Assembly: GCA_964402975.1 (NCBI GenBank)
Contig: CAYOEM010000001.1
Span: 62,001-126,000, forward strand
Direction of reading: 5' to 3'
Source: CAMDKS01 sp964402975
Lineage (GTDB): Bacteria > Bdellovibrionota_B > Oligoflexia > Oligoflexales > RGVZ01
Length of the DNA stretch: 64,000 nt
Each line of letters begins with the position of its first letter. The first letter of the stretch is position 1. Made by a program: the position numbers and the translations under genes. Below, one piece after another: positions 45,263 through 55,021 of this stretch. The notes under the pieces are model-generated. The model saw only the letters and a program-made list of their open reading frames with translations. It was not told where the DNA came from and did no database searches.

Positions 45263-47683
45263 ATGCAGCATCAACCGAAATACAGATTTGCGTCCCAACG
45301 AGAGATTGACCAATTTATCAGTCTGGAAACCGCTGCTGAAAGATTGCGCTTACTAGAATCCTGGGCAACATCGGGCATTAGCATAACGCCACTATTTATA
45401 AAAGGCCTTATGGAACTGCGCCTCTCGGACGAAGAGCTGGCAGCCGCCTTCGATGTTTGTTTCACAGAAAGCAAAGCAGATCTTGAACTGTGGATCATGT
45501 CAAATTTTCTTGGTTGGAATCAAAGTATCGCAGCTGCCGCCTTACGAGCCTGGGCAAGATGTACAGATAAAATTCTTTGGCATCGTTTAGTACCAATTTT
45601 GAGTATCCCAGATCTTCCGCAGCGTATACGATTCACAATTCTCGACCTGGCTCCGCTTTCTCACGGATACGAAATAACAAGGGCAAACTTAGCTGTAGCC
45701 AATTGGGAAGACTTCTCCGGTACATTTCACGCACTGCTCACAGAGAGAGCTTTGCAGTTTGAAATACACTCCGAACGCTTATTGACGCTTTCTAAAAAGG
45801 CGCTCAGCCGCGCAAATGATGCAAATTTTCCGGATCAAAAAAACCTTTTTGCCGCGTTCGCTTACCTGCTCAGGCATGCCGAAAAAGACTTGCCTAAAAT
45901 CATGCCGAATGCTTCAAGACTGCTATGGTCTTCGATGTTAATATCTGCGGCGGAGCAGCATAAACGTCGTCATCAATTATTTTCCAAACTGGAAAAATTA
46001 ATCGCGAAGGAGCCAGAAGGCGTTGAACTTACTGAGCAGCTACCCCCGATTTGGTCAAGATTTGACACCCCAGACATAATCCTTGAATCGATTTTGAAGT
46101 CGCAAAACCCGTCTGTCGAGCTCCTAGCTGGATTTTCCCGCAGGGCCATCAGCGATAACCTTTGTGCAAAGAGATTTGATCCTTCTTGGTCTGACACAAT
46201 TCTATCGCACTCGCCGATTGCCTCGTTAAAGAACTTTGACACGATGGCCGGCGGATCTTTGACCAAAACCTACGACGAGTCGCGGTTTTCAGCACTCAAC
46301 GCGGCAAGACATAGCGCGTCAACTGGCAAATTGAAAATCGCCGCTGACGGTATAAGTAAGGTTACAGATTTTGCGCTTAACGGCACACCCACGACCGATC
46401 TCTGCGATCATCCAATCGGCAAATTTTTTGATGCCCTTCTAGACTTGCCGCAATCACAGCAAAATAGTGACCAAATTTGGAATACCCTCACCGCTGCCTG
46501 GCAAACCCCTGAATCAGCTCAAATAGGGAATTTAAGTGCTGCATGCCGCAAGCACAAAGGACTTGTCCATCTCGCGTTTATTCGCCTTTTATCCCGTATG
46601 AGCGGCCGGGATGAGGCCGTTCTCAAGCTACTTGACTATATTCGGTCCGAAGATGAACTTTTACTCCGCTCGGTTGCCCGCGCCCTAGGGAAGATCAACA
46701 CACCCCGAAGCCACCTCGAACTTATATCGATGCTCACCCGTCCAAACTCAACGATTATCGTTCAGCAAGAGATTACAGGCATTCTGGCACGGAAGGACCT
46801 CCAAGGTCTCCAAAAAGAACTTCGCAGCGCCATTCAAGATCTAAGACTCATTCCAAACTCTGATAATCCGCTCAACCAGATACGAGACGAGTTGACATCA
46901 ATGCTATCCCCGACAGCCGCTCTAACTGAATCCAAAATGAATGCCGTGATATCACCCAGCACAACAGAATCCATGGATTTAGACGGGCATTTGTCATCGA
47001 TCATACCCCACTACAAAAGTTTATCTAGCGAGGTAAAGCGCGCTCTGCGTACAGCGTTGTTTTTCAACCAAACCGCGTCCAGTAGTCAGCACGCCGATTC
47101 TATCGATCTGTCACCGCTCATCGATATGCAGTACAAAGCCATGGAACTGCTTTACAGAGAATTTTTCGAGGATATTGTCAGCCAGTCTCTACAAAACGGG
47201 TCCATACAAAGAAAGCTCGACGTGATTGGCTACGCTAGGCCGATAGTCAGGCAGATGGACGAATTCGAGGCGTACATTGCCTCACTGCCTGTTGTTCGAG
47301 AAATCCCGTTTTTTTCAAAGTTCAAACTTAGAAAAATGCTCCGCGCGATCTGTCAGTTTGAGCCGGGTCGTAGATTTACACTGGATGGTTTAAAGGCGTT
47401 TGGACTGTACTTCTTGGTTTTTGGTCGGCAGAGCTGTAAGGCTGGACTCAGCCAAACTCTTTATGCAGGGACCAAGGACGATGCCGAACTCGCAGAGTTC
47501 TGTAAAGAGCTCCATGTTTTCCAAGACTTCCGCAATAGAGCTGCTCACGAAGGATTTCATCCAGATGCTAGTAACGATATCGAGGGAATCTGGCGCACGA
47601 CTGCGTCGGTAGTCCAGTGGGCGTTCAGAATAAAAGATGCTCAAAAATCAGCCACACAGATCGCTACAAAGCGCGCCTCATGA
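45263..47683 (+). CDS. HEAT-like repeat protein with a C-terminal HEPN-type motif
   Basis: 806 residues, no signal or membrane segment. Helical throughout, with repeats reading as HEAT-like (ELLLRSVARALGKINTPRSH). The C-terminal ~180 residues include FRNRAAHEG: R757 and H762 form the R-x4-H that defines HEPN ribonuclease/dimer domains. A DUF4145-like end is possible. Intergenic 45102-45262 upstream shows only a small AAAAGT/ACTTTT hairpin. Function unknown; RNase activity is inference from the motif only. Confidence 0.6.
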   Translation: MQHQPKYRFASQREIDQFISLETAAERLRLLESWATSGISITPLFIKGLMELRLSDEELAAAFDVCFTESKADLELWIMSNFLGWNQSIAAAALRAWARCTDKILWHRLVPILSIPDLPQRIRFTILDLAPLSHGYEITRANLAVANWEDFSGTFHALLTERALQFEIHSERLLTLSKKALSRANDANFPDQKNLFAAFAYLLRHAEKDLPKIMPNASRLLWSSMLISAAEQHKRRHQLFSKLEKLIAKEPEGVELTEQLPPIWSRFDTPDIILESILKSQNPSVELLAGFSRRAISDNLCAKRFDPSWSDTILSHSPIASLKNFDTMAGGSLTKTYDESRFSALNAARHSASTGKLKIAADGISKVTDFALNGTPTTDLCDHPIGKFFDALLDLPQSQQNSDQIWNTLTAAWQTPESAQIGNLSAACRKHKGLVHLAFIRLLSRMSGRDEAVLKLLDYIRSEDELLLRSVARALGKINTPRSHLELISMLTRPNSTIIVQQEITGILARKDLQGLQKELRSAIQDLRLIPNSDNPLNQIRDELTSMLSPTAALTESKMNAVISPSTTESMDLDGHLSSIIPHYKSLSSEVKRALRTALFFNQTASSSQHADSIDLSPLIDMQYKAMELLYREFFEDIVSQSLQNGSIQRKLDVIGYARPIVRQMDEFEAYIASLPVVREIPFFSKFKLRKMLRAICQFEPGRRFTLDGLKAFGLYFLVFGRQSCKAGLSQTLYAGTKDDAELAEFCKELHVFQDFRNRAAHEGFHPDASNDIEGIWRTTASVVQWAFRIKDAQKSATQIATKRAS

Positions 47684-47786
47684 TAACTACCGCTAATTTG
47701 GGAAATAAAGTGTGATTGTCCTGAGAATTACTGGGTGATATTCTCGGCGTCCGCCGTTTTATCACCAATAATTGGGGGACCAAATC

Positions 47787-48533
47787 ATGAACGCGCCAAG
47801 CAGCAACGGAAACAAAGTCGCGCTCGTTACTGGCGCAAGCCGGGGCATTGGCGCGGCTTGTGCCACGGCCCTTGGTAGGCTTGGATTCAAAGTAGCTCTT
47901 CACTATCGGGGATCAGAAGATAAGGTTCAGGCGTTATCCAGAACGATCGAAGGCTCGAAAGCCTTCAAAGCTGACCTTTCTAGCCCGTCTGAGTGTCAAG
48001 AACTTATAAAGACGGTCACTGCCGATTTGGGTCCCATAACAGTACTAGTCAACAACGCAGGCATTTCAATCGATCAAATTCTGCCATTTGCCAAGCCTGA
48101 GGATTTTGAAACTCTTTTAAGCACAAATCTAAAACCCGTATTCCTGCTGAGCAAGCTTGCGGCGAAATCTATGATCAGGTCCAAGTCGGGCCGAATCATA
48201 AATATTGCTTCAGTTGTCGGATACACCGGCAATGCGGGTCAATCCATGTATGCGGCCACCAAGGGAGCCATTACAGCATTTACGAAAAGCATTGCTCAAG
48301 ACTTGGCCCAGTTCGGGATTTTATGTAACTGCGTTGCCCCAGGATTTATCAAAACCGATATGACGGACGCCCTTCCAGACCAAGCCAAAGAAGCTATCAT
48401 GAACAAAATTCCGCTAAAACGATTTGGCGAGCCAGAAGATATAGCTGCGGCCGTAGCTTTCCTATCCAGTGACAGCGCGAAATATATCACAGGCAGCACC
48501 ATTCATGTGAATGGTGGCATGTATACAAACTAA
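47787..48533 (+). CDS. fabG: 3-oxoacyl-ACP reductase FabG (SDR family)
   Basis: NADPH-dependent beta-ketoacyl reductase. TGASRGIG cofactor loop, NNAGIS, catalytic S in ASVVGYTGN, Y-A-A-T-K (YAATKGA) and PGFIKTDM. The ATG at 47787 has a GGGGGA RBS; an upstream in-frame ATG at 47772 is less likely. Followed 20 bases later by a KAS III gene, consistent with fatty-acyl synthesis. Confidence 0.92.
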   Translation: MNAPSSNGNKVALVTGASRGIGAACATALGRLGFKVALHYRGSEDKVQALSRTIEGSKAFKADLSSPSECQELIKTVTADLGPITVLVNNAGISIDQILPFAKPEDFETLLSTNLKPVFLLSKLAAKSMIRSKSGRIINIASVVGYTGNAGQSMYAATKGAITAFTKSIAQDLAQFGILCNCVAPGFIKTDMTDALPDQAKEAIMNKIPLKRFGEPEDIAAAVAFLSSDSAKYITGSTIHVNGGMYTN

Positions 48534-48553
48534 ATCGCGCGGAGATCTGACTC

Positions 48554-49552
48554 ATGTTTATCTACGCTATCGGACACTACTTTCCGGATAATATTCTCGA
48601 GAACGCTTTTTTTGATAAGTTAGACATCGGATCTTCAGCAGATTGGATAAGAGACCGTGTCGGCATCGAGGCCCGTCGCTCTGTCCTCACAAAAGAGCAC
48701 GTCGCAGACTTGCGCCACGGTAAAACAGATCGTCAAACCCTGAAGAACGCAGGACAAATTGAATCGATTGCAAGCATGAGCGAAAAGTCCTGGAAATTAG
48801 CTCTATCGAGAGCACACATCGTCTCTGAAGCTATCGATACAGTGATCGGTGGCACCTCGGTGCCAGACGACGACATACCAGCGAGCGCATGCGTTGTAGC
48901 CTCGCAGCTCGGCTTGGAACGAGTGCGGGCGTTTGATGTCAATTCCGCTTGTAGTACATTTGTAGTCCAGTGCCACGTCATGAGAGGCCTAATCGCGAGC
49001 GGATTAACGACAGAAGGCGCAATATTTTGCAGCGAGCGCTACACCACACGTATGAATTACGCAGACCGCAGAAACTCGATCCTATTTGGAGATGCCTCTA
49101 TCGCAGCTGTTGTGAGTTCAACGACAAAGCCAGGTGCTATCAAAGTGATTGATAGCCTTGTAGAATCAGCCCCTAGTGGATGGGAACACATTCACCTGCC
49201 TGACGGACAGTTCTTCCATCAAAATGGGGCGGCCGTTCAGAAGTTTGCCGTCACCAAAACCATTGCAGCGGCTCAAGATATTCTTGCCCGGAATCATCTG
49301 AAAGTCTCCGAGGCCCACTGGTTCATAGGTCATCAAGCCAATTACCGAATGCTGACGTCTGCCATGGACAAGATGGGAGTGCCCGAGAGTCGCCATCTAT
49401 ACAACGTCGTCCAATATGGCAATCAGGGCGCTTGCGGCGCTCCAAGCGTACTCTCACAGAACTGGGACCGTTACCAGAAGGGCGACTACATTGTTATTGC
49501 AGTTGTAGGAGCAGGCCTGACTTGGGGCTCACTGCTCCTACAAAAACAATAA
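48554..49552 (+). CDS. Beta-ketoacyl-ACP synthase III (FabH-like)
   Basis: Condensing enzyme of the KAS III class. Triad present: Cys in NSACSTF, His in GHQANYRM, Asn in YGNQGACG. 332 residues. The N-terminal ~80 residues are more divergent, with an insertion (EHVADLRHGKTDRQTLKNAG), so it may use an unusual acyl starter; FabH, a paralogue or an OleA-like role cannot be separated by eye. Confidence 0.85.
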   Translation: MFIYAIGHYFPDNILENAFFDKLDIGSSADWIRDRVGIEARRSVLTKEHVADLRHGKTDRQTLKNAGQIESIASMSEKSWKLALSRAHIVSEAIDTVIGGTSVPDDDIPASACVVASQLGLERVRAFDVNSACSTFVVQCHVMRGLIASGLTTEGAIFCSERYTTRMNYADRRNSILFGDASIAAVVSSTTKPGAIKVIDSLVESAPSGWEHIHLPDGQFFHQNGAAVQKFAVTKTIAAAQDILARNHLKVSEAHWFIGHQANYRMLTSAMDKMGVPESRHLYNVVQYGNQGACGAPSVLSQNWDRYQKGDYIVIAVVGAGLTWGSLLLQKQ

Positions 49553-49568
49553 ACAACAAGATTGAACC

Positions 49569-49835
49569 TTACTTCTTCTTTTTGTTAGCCTTATGACTCT
49601 TCTTGTGCTTGGCTTTTGAGGATTTCTTTTTCGCAGGGTTTGAAGAATCCAATGTTACATCACCCGCTTGGGATGCTGCCGGTGCCTCTGGCGCAGCCGA
49701 CGCTGCTGGAGCCGCCGGGAGCTCTCCTGCTGGTTCTTCGGGCTTGACGGGCTCCGAAGCTTTCTTTTCCGTACAACCGGATACAATCAAGAGTGCGAGC
49801 CCGTTTACTGCAATGATCGACTTCACTAGTTTCAT
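49569..49835 (-). CDS. Small lipoprotein with Lys-rich tail, downstream of tolB
   Basis: About 88 residues from the ATG at 49835, which has an AGGAGAT RBS. Signal sequence ends in lipobox LIVSGC; then a Pro/Ala/Glu-rich stretch and a C-terminal 20 residues dominated by lysine (KKSSKAKHKKSHKANKKKK). It takes the position pal normally has after tolB, but has no OmpA-like peptidoglycan-binding domain. A frame extension to 49889 exists but adds nothing signal-like. Confidence 0.7.
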   Translation of the reverse strand: MKLVKSIIAVNGLALLIVSGCTEKKASEPVKPEEPAGELPAAPAASAAPEAPAASQAGDVTLDSSNPAKKKSSKAKHKKSHKANKKKK

Positions 49836-49867
49836 TCCAAAATCTCCTATTAATTCATTTGTTAACC

Positions 49868-51265
49868 TTAAAGATTCGGACCCCAACAAGGGGTCTGAGC
49901 CTCATAAAGACCTGTATTCAACTGGCGTTGATTGCTGCCATCCCTGTTCATGACGTAAAGCTGATGGACGCTCTTCACATTTTGTCCATTAGTCCTGTTG
50001 GACATAAAAACCAAGTTCTGACCATTCGGCGAAAACCAGGGGCGCTCGTTGTCCCCTGTCCTTAAAGTCAACCTCTCCAATTTTGTGCCGTCCGGATTCA
50101 TCATAAATAAATCAAACCGGTCTATCTCTCGATCGTAACCAGCAAACGCAATTCTATCACCTTCCGGCGTCCAGGCAGGAGTCGCGTTATACCAACCAGC
50201 ATACGTTAACCTTTTATCTTCCTTGACGCGCGGATCAGTGGGAGAGCGCCATTCGACAGATGCTACAAAAATATGGGGGTTGCCATAGCGTCCGCTAACA
50301 AATGCAATTTTGCTTCCATCAGGTGAGAACGAAGGATCCACATCAAGTCCATTTCCACTGATGAATAACTTGCGATTGCTACCGCCGGGCATCACAGTAT
50401 AGATATCTGCGTCACCGTTAACAGAGCCGGTGAAGGCCAACAGCTTTCCAGATGGAGCAAAATTACCACCACTATTGATACCTTTATGCCCTGAAAGCTT
50501 ACGAGTCGTACCAGCTGCAATGTCGTAAAGATAAAGATCTGGGTTACCAGCCTCGTAGGATGTGTAAGTCACAAACTTTCCATCTGGACTGAAACTTGGA
50601 GAAAGATGCGGGTAGTTGCCCTTAGAAATCTGCACGGGGTTTGATCCGTCAAAATCTGAAATATAAATCTGCTTGGCCGAAGATTGGGACGTACGACCCA
50701 CAAAAACAAGTTTCGAGTTAAAAATTCCGGACTTACCAGTATACGTTCGCATCATCTCATCGCCATATCGACGGATGACGCCAATCAACTGCTTTTTCGA
50801 TATCTCACTATATTTTTTCCCGACCAGAACCTCACGACGAGCCACATCAATAGTGCGGATCATCAAAGACCAAGAGGCACTTTTTTCTCGGGAGAGCTCT
50901 GCAACAGTTAAAGACTCAACACCGATGTTCTTCCACTCTGGTAAACTTGATTCGCCTGCGCCTTGATCCCTGTACCATGCAGGTTTCGCCTTGGCCGTAA
51001 GATCCTTGAACGCCGAATCCGACATCACCTTAAAAATCCCAGTAAATGTGAGTAGTCTCTGGAGTTCTGAAGAGGCTAGATCTGCCATTTCACGGGTCTC
51101 ACTGTCCGCCTGGTCTTCTCCTATAGAAAACGCCGGCACTGCCGCTACAACCTCTCGAAATTGGGGGCTATCAATATTCACGACAATCCCTGCGGCGTTC
51201 GCAGTATTGAGCGCGGAAAATAGGAGCGCCGTGAGCATCGCGAGCAAACGTACATCAATCATCAT
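49868..51265 (-). CDS. tolB: TolB, periplasmic beta-propeller of the Tol system
   Basis: Signal peptide (LLAMLTALLFSALNTANA), N-terminal TolB domain (~25-160) and six-bladed propeller with LSPSFSPDGKFVTYT, PSFSPDGSKIAFV and PAWTPEGDRIAFAG blades. 465 residues. Position tolA-tolB within the cluster and lengths are as expected. Confidence 0.94.
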   Translation of the reverse strand: MMIDVRLLAMLTALLFSALNTANAAGIVVNIDSPQFREVVAAVPAFSIGEDQADSETREMADLASSELQRLLTFTGIFKVMSDSAFKDLTAKAKPAWYRDQGAGESSLPEWKNIGVESLTVAELSREKSASWSLMIRTIDVARREVLVGKKYSEISKKQLIGVIRRYGDEMMRTYTGKSGIFNSKLVFVGRTSQSSAKQIYISDFDGSNPVQISKGNYPHLSPSFSPDGKFVTYTSYEAGNPDLYLYDIAAGTTRKLSGHKGINSGGNFAPSGKLLAFTGSVNGDADIYTVMPGGSNRKLFISGNGLDVDPSFSPDGSKIAFVSGRYGNPHIFVASVEWRSPTDPRVKEDKRLTYAGWYNATPAWTPEGDRIAFAGYDREIDRFDLFMMNPDGTKLERLTLRTGDNERPWFSPNGQNLVFMSNRTNGQNVKSVHQLYVMNRDGSNQRQLNTGLYEAQTPCWGPNL

Positions 51266-51280
51266 AAAATCCCGCCCTCA

Positions 51281-52207
51281 TTATTTGGAGAGGTTAAACG
51301 TAATCGACTGACCGGCAATCTCTGCAGGGGGCTGCGGTAAGGGCACAGAGTTCTGCAACGCCGCTATAGCAGCCTGGTCGTAAGCCCCGTTACCACTGGA
51401 CCTCGCCAGCTTGACCTCGACTAATTCACCTTTTGCATTAATTACAACACTTAACTGGGTGACCAGTTGCGCACGATCATACTCAAAGTTTTTCGGAAGA
51501 TACAGGTTTCGTTTAACCGCAGACTTCAGAATATCCGCATAGTTTTTAGCTCGGATTCCGCTAACTCCCGCGCTAGAGCCCAATGTGCTATTTGCTCTTG
51601 CATCCTTGGCTAACAGCTCCTCTTTGAGCTTCGCAAGCGCGTCCTTTTGCGCCTTCATCTGCTTATCAACTTTGTTCTCTCGTTTCAGACGCTCGACGGC
51701 AAGACGTTTAAGAAGATCTTCTTTAGTAACCTTATTTGGATCATCTTTGGTTTTGGGCGACTCCAACTGATCCGCCACATCATCAACTTTCTTTGCAAGC
51801 TGGTCCTCTGATTTTTTGTCTTTTTCCTCTGCCACAGGCTTCTCATCAGTCTTAACGCTTTGCTCTACTTCAAATTTCTTGGGCAATTGCGGTAGCAGAT
51901 TAGAGGGCACGGCTACCTCTTCGGATTTCTTCGCGTTAGGCATGGCGTTTTCCTGCGGCGATCCGACGCTCACCTCAGGCATAAAGTCCGCGTCCACGGC
52001 AATACTTTCCTCAAGACTAACAATCGGCATTGAAAAAAACCAATCCGGGTTCAATGATAGCAAAATCACGTGAGAGAGCAGCGTAATCAGAAGGGTTTTG
52101 ATAAAAAAGCGTCGATCATTCGGCGCCTGTGCCGTTTCGACACGCGGCGAAAAAGCAGGGTCAATATCGTAATGAAAAGCGCTTTTTGCTAACGTCGCCG
52201 ACATCAT
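51281..52207 (-). CDS. tolA: TolA-like energy transducer
   Basis: 308 residues: one N-terminal membrane segment (FIKTLLITLLSHVILLSL), a long Lys/Glu/Asp-rich helical linker (~90-215) and a C-terminal TonB/TolA domain with SSGNGAYDQAAIAAL and LPQPPAEIAG. Couples inner-membrane proton force to TolB. Confidence 0.85.
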   Translation of the reverse strand: MMSATLAKSAFHYDIDPAFSPRVETAQAPNDRRFFIKTLLITLLSHVILLSLNPDWFFSMPIVSLEESIAVDADFMPEVSVGSPQENAMPNAKKSEEVAVPSNLLPQLPKKFEVEQSVKTDEKPVAEEKDKKSEDQLAKKVDDVADQLESPKTKDDPNKVTKEDLLKRLAVERLKRENKVDKQMKAQKDALAKLKEELLAKDARANSTLGSSAGVSGIRAKNYADILKSAVKRNLYLPKNFEYDRAQLVTQLSVVINAKGELVEVKLARSSGNGAYDQAAIAALQNSVPLPQPPAEIAGQSITFNLSK

Positions 52208-52209
52208 TC

Positions 52210-52638
52210 TTAAGCTTTCGGTGGCTGGGTCAACATGGATATTTTGTTGACTCCGGCCATCTTAGCCGCAGTCATCGCGTCAATAACCCGACTATAGATG
52301 ACACCCTTATCGGCGCGAATAAAAATCTCTTTTCGTTCACGAAATTGGTAAATAGCTTTTAACTTCTCCGGAAGCGCTGAGGCCGGAATCTGGGATTTGT
52401 CCATCCAAAACTCGCCCTCCTTATTAATTGTCACAATGACGCGCTGCTCGTCAGAAAGAGCGCCTCTTGCCTTGCTGACAGGTAGATCTATATTGATGCC
52501 ACCGATACTTATAGGCGCAGCCACCATGAATATAATTAACAGCACGAGCAGCACATCAACTAATGGGATGACGTTGATATCGGCAAAATCTCCGCTGGGA
52601 TCGTCACCATGACCATGATTCAATCTGCCTAGCGCCAT
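52210..52638 (-). CDS. tolR: TolR/ExbD-type protein
   Basis: 142 residues, one membrane segment, with the essential aspartate in INVIPLVDVLLVLLIIFMV. C-terminal periplasmic domain IFIRADKGVIYSRVIDAM. Forms the proton channel with TolQ. Confidence 0.92.
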   Translation of the reverse strand: MALGRLNHGHGDDPSGDFADINVIPLVDVLLVLLIIFMVAAPISIGGINIDLPVSKARGALSDEQRVIVTINKEGEFWMDKSQIPASALPEKLKAIYQFRERKEIFIRADKGVIYSRVIDAMTAAKMAGVNKISMLTQPPKA

Positions 52639-52671
52639 AAGCGAGCTCCTTTAGATATGCTTGGCCGAAAA

Positions 52672-53580
52672 CTAAACTTTTTCGGGAGCCTTACTTTTTT
52701 CAGTCACCAGATAGCGTTCAACAATGTTCAGAAAGTCTGAACAGAATCCATCGATGGCCATCATCTGAAAACGAAGTCTACCATTGAAGAGGTTGTAGCC
52801 GATGACTGCTGGAATTGCCGCGCCCAGACCGAAGGCCGTAGCCGTCAGAGCCTCTGCAATCCCTGGGGCCACTGCTGCCAAGCTTGCGCTACCTGAACGC
52901 GCAATACCCTCAAATGAATTCATAATCCCCCAAACCGTTCCGAATAGTCCTACGAACGGCGAGACTGAAGCAATAATCGCTAACCAATTCATATTTCGTT
53001 CGAGAGTTTTTCGCTCAAGTAATTTTGCCTTTTGTAATGACCGATTTAAATTATCCATGGCGGCACTGATCGCCAATTCAGTTGACGGCGTGTTCTCCCG
53101 CATCTGATTACTTCTGGCGAGCTCAGCGTAACCACTCCTAAATACTTCCCTGGCTGGACTGTATGGATACTCCTGCAACCGACCATTTAAATCGTTCAAT
53201 GATCTTGAGTCCCAGAATGATTTGATGAAGGAATCCGTGGCCGATTGAATCGTACCCAGCTCCTTCCATTTCGTGATGATAATGACCCAACATCCAACCG
53301 AAGCCCCGATCAACATGAGCAATGTCAGAAAAGCTACGAACCCTGCGTCCCACGCCCGCGAAAAAATACCGGACTGCCCAAAATCGGCACTTTGAACCTC
53401 GGTTGCTCCGGTCACAGCAGGCTGGGTTTGAGCCGCTCCGCGAGCCGGATCTCTGTCTGCCTCGGCGGTCACCGCTACGGGCGCATTAAGTTTGGACTCA
53501 ACGGACATCGACACGCCAGCCCAGCTGAACGCTAAAATAATTAATAATAACAGTGATTTGCGATGCAGAAGTCGCTTCAT
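52672..53580 (-). CDS. tolQ: TolQ/ExbB-type proton channel protein
   Basis: 302 residues. Has the MotA/TolQ/ExbB domain with SPFVGLFGTVWGIMNSFEGI and GIAEALTATAFGLGAAIPAV. Longer than usual TolQ because of an N-terminal signal-like helix and a Gln/Ala-rich periplasmic stretch (residues ~28-70). A palindrome CTTAACGTTAAG (53596-53607) sits 16 bases upstream. Confidence 0.9.
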   Translation of the reverse strand: MKRLLHRKSLLLLIILAFSWAGVSMSVESKLNAPVAVTAEADRDPARGAAQTQPAVTGATEVQSADFGQSGIFSRAWDAGFVAFLTLLMLIGASVGCWVIIITKWKELGTIQSATDSFIKSFWDSRSLNDLNGRLQEYPYSPAREVFRSGYAELARSNQMRENTPSTELAISAAMDNLNRSLQKAKLLERKTLERNMNWLAIIASVSPFVGLFGTVWGIMNSFEGIARSGSASLAAVAPGIAEALTATAFGLGAAIPAVIGYNLFNGRLRFQMMAIDGFCSDFLNIVERYLVTEKSKAPEKV

Positions 53581-53846
53581 TGGGACCGCCTCAAGCTTAA
53601 CGTTAAGAGATGCGCCGACGTTAAAGTTAATTCACAGGCCGAAGCCTAACAAAAACAACAATAAACGCCGGATTTCCCAATAATATAACCCCCGGGCGCC
53701 TCCCCGTCAAAAATAACGAAAGTCCCTATAAGATATTTCAAGATCCCCAGCATAAATTCATAGACAGACTCATAGAATACTGATAACTCCCGCCTCGTAA
53801 TTCTATGTTTTTTAAAAATATATGCACTTTATGAGGGGGTTCTAAG
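53581..53846. other. Divergent intergenic region, tolQ / papain-like gene
   Basis: 266 bases, A/T-rich toward 53750-53846. The perfect 12-bp palindrome CTTAACGTTAAG at 53596-53607, plus a nearby GACGTTAAAGTTAA, could be an operator for tolQ. No gene seen. Confidence 0.35.
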
Positions 53847-55004
53847 ATGATTGTTCGTCGACGGTTTCTAGGCTCTGTGCTCACGATAAATCTATTAGCC
53901 CTCTCTTTTACAGCCGCCTGCGACGATCGAAAAAATTCATCACTCATCAAAGTATCGGACGTCGTGCACACGCCAGTCAAACGACAGTCGATCGGAAACT
54001 GCTGGCTATACGCAACCTCAACTTGGGCAGAATCACTTCACCTCAGCGCCACCAACACCGTCGTCAATCTCTCAGAATCATATTGGACCTACTGGGATTG
54101 GTACTACAAGCTTGTGTCCAGTAAACGAACTGAGATCAATACTGGCGGCGGCTGGAAACTAGCCAGCTCGATCATTGCAAAACACGGTTACATGCTTGAA
54201 AACGAATTCATCGCCGAGGAAGCTGACAGCGAAATGTCTAGTCGACAGCATGAAGCAGAAGAAGCTATTAACCTTGCTATAACTGAAGGTTCATTGAAAG
54301 ACCCAGATAGTCGCACGCCAGAAAATGTTATGAACGCTCTCGATAAAGCCTTTGGCATCAAAATGACCGAAGCACGGACCAAGGCTCATCTCGCTTCTGA
54401 GCTTGTCACAGGCACCTATAGTGACGGAACTAAGCGGTTTCTTGCCGACGAAATCGCGGGTGGTAGACATCAGTGGCGCGTGCTCGACTATCCACAATTA
54501 ATTGGAACCAATCCTCGCGAGACTTTTTTGATTCGCAGGCAACGAGCTAAGGTGCTCGATCGCGTGCTACGCGCGGTTAATGACAAGAAACCGGTGATCA
54601 TGAGCACTATGATCGAATTTTCGGCCCTCAACACAGAGTCCAATGCGACGTTTGAATATGATCTTTATATCAACCGTGGATACTCCAGTGGCCAAGGCGG
54701 TCACCTCGTGGTTTTGGAGGACTATGTTGTCGACAACGTCCCGGGTGTGGGAACCATAGGAGAAGGTGATGTCAGTCCTGAGTTGAAAGAAGCCGCTCTA
54801 CGGGGAGAGGTTCGCTACTTGGTCACAAAAAACAGCTGGGGTACAGATCGAGAAGAAAGAGGGCTGTCGGATGGTTACACGCGTTTTACGATGAAGTATC
54901 TCAATAATCCATTACCATTCGGACTTGAAGATGACGATTCAGATATCAGCCACGCTTCTTGGTTCAGCGCTTTGAGTGATTTTATAGTCCCACCAGAGTA
55001 CTGA
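53847..55004 (+). CDS. Papain-like (C1-type) cysteine protease with Tat-like signal
   Basis: 385 residues. Catalytic elements of the papain fold: Q47 and nucleophile C52 in RQSIGNCWLYA, His in GGHLVVLEDY, and Asn in KNSWGT. The N-terminus RRRFLGSVLT fits a twin-arginine signal (R-R-x-F-L) before a hydrophobic core; the Cys at residue 25 could instead be a weak lipobox. The domain is longer than minimal papain, with an insertion around residues 105-190. Export of a folded, active protease is inferred. Confidence 0.82.
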   Translation: MIVRRRFLGSVLTINLLALSFTAACDDRKNSSLIKVSDVVHTPVKRQSIGNCWLYATSTWAESLHLSATNTVVNLSESYWTYWDWYYKLVSSKRTEINTGGGWKLASSIIAKHGYMLENEFIAEEADSEMSSRQHEAEEAINLAITEGSLKDPDSRTPENVMNALDKAFGIKMTEARTKAHLASELVTGTYSDGTKRFLADEIAGGRHQWRVLDYPQLIGTNPRETFLIRRQRAKVLDRVLRAVNDKKPVIMSTMIEFSALNTESNATFEYDLYINRGYSSGQGGHLVVLEDYVVDNVPGVGTIGEGDVSPELKEAALRGEVRYLVTKNSWGTDREERGLSDGYTRFTMKYLNNPLPFGLEDDDSDISHASWFSALSDFIVPPEY

Positions 55005-55021
55005 GACACTACCGTCTAAAA

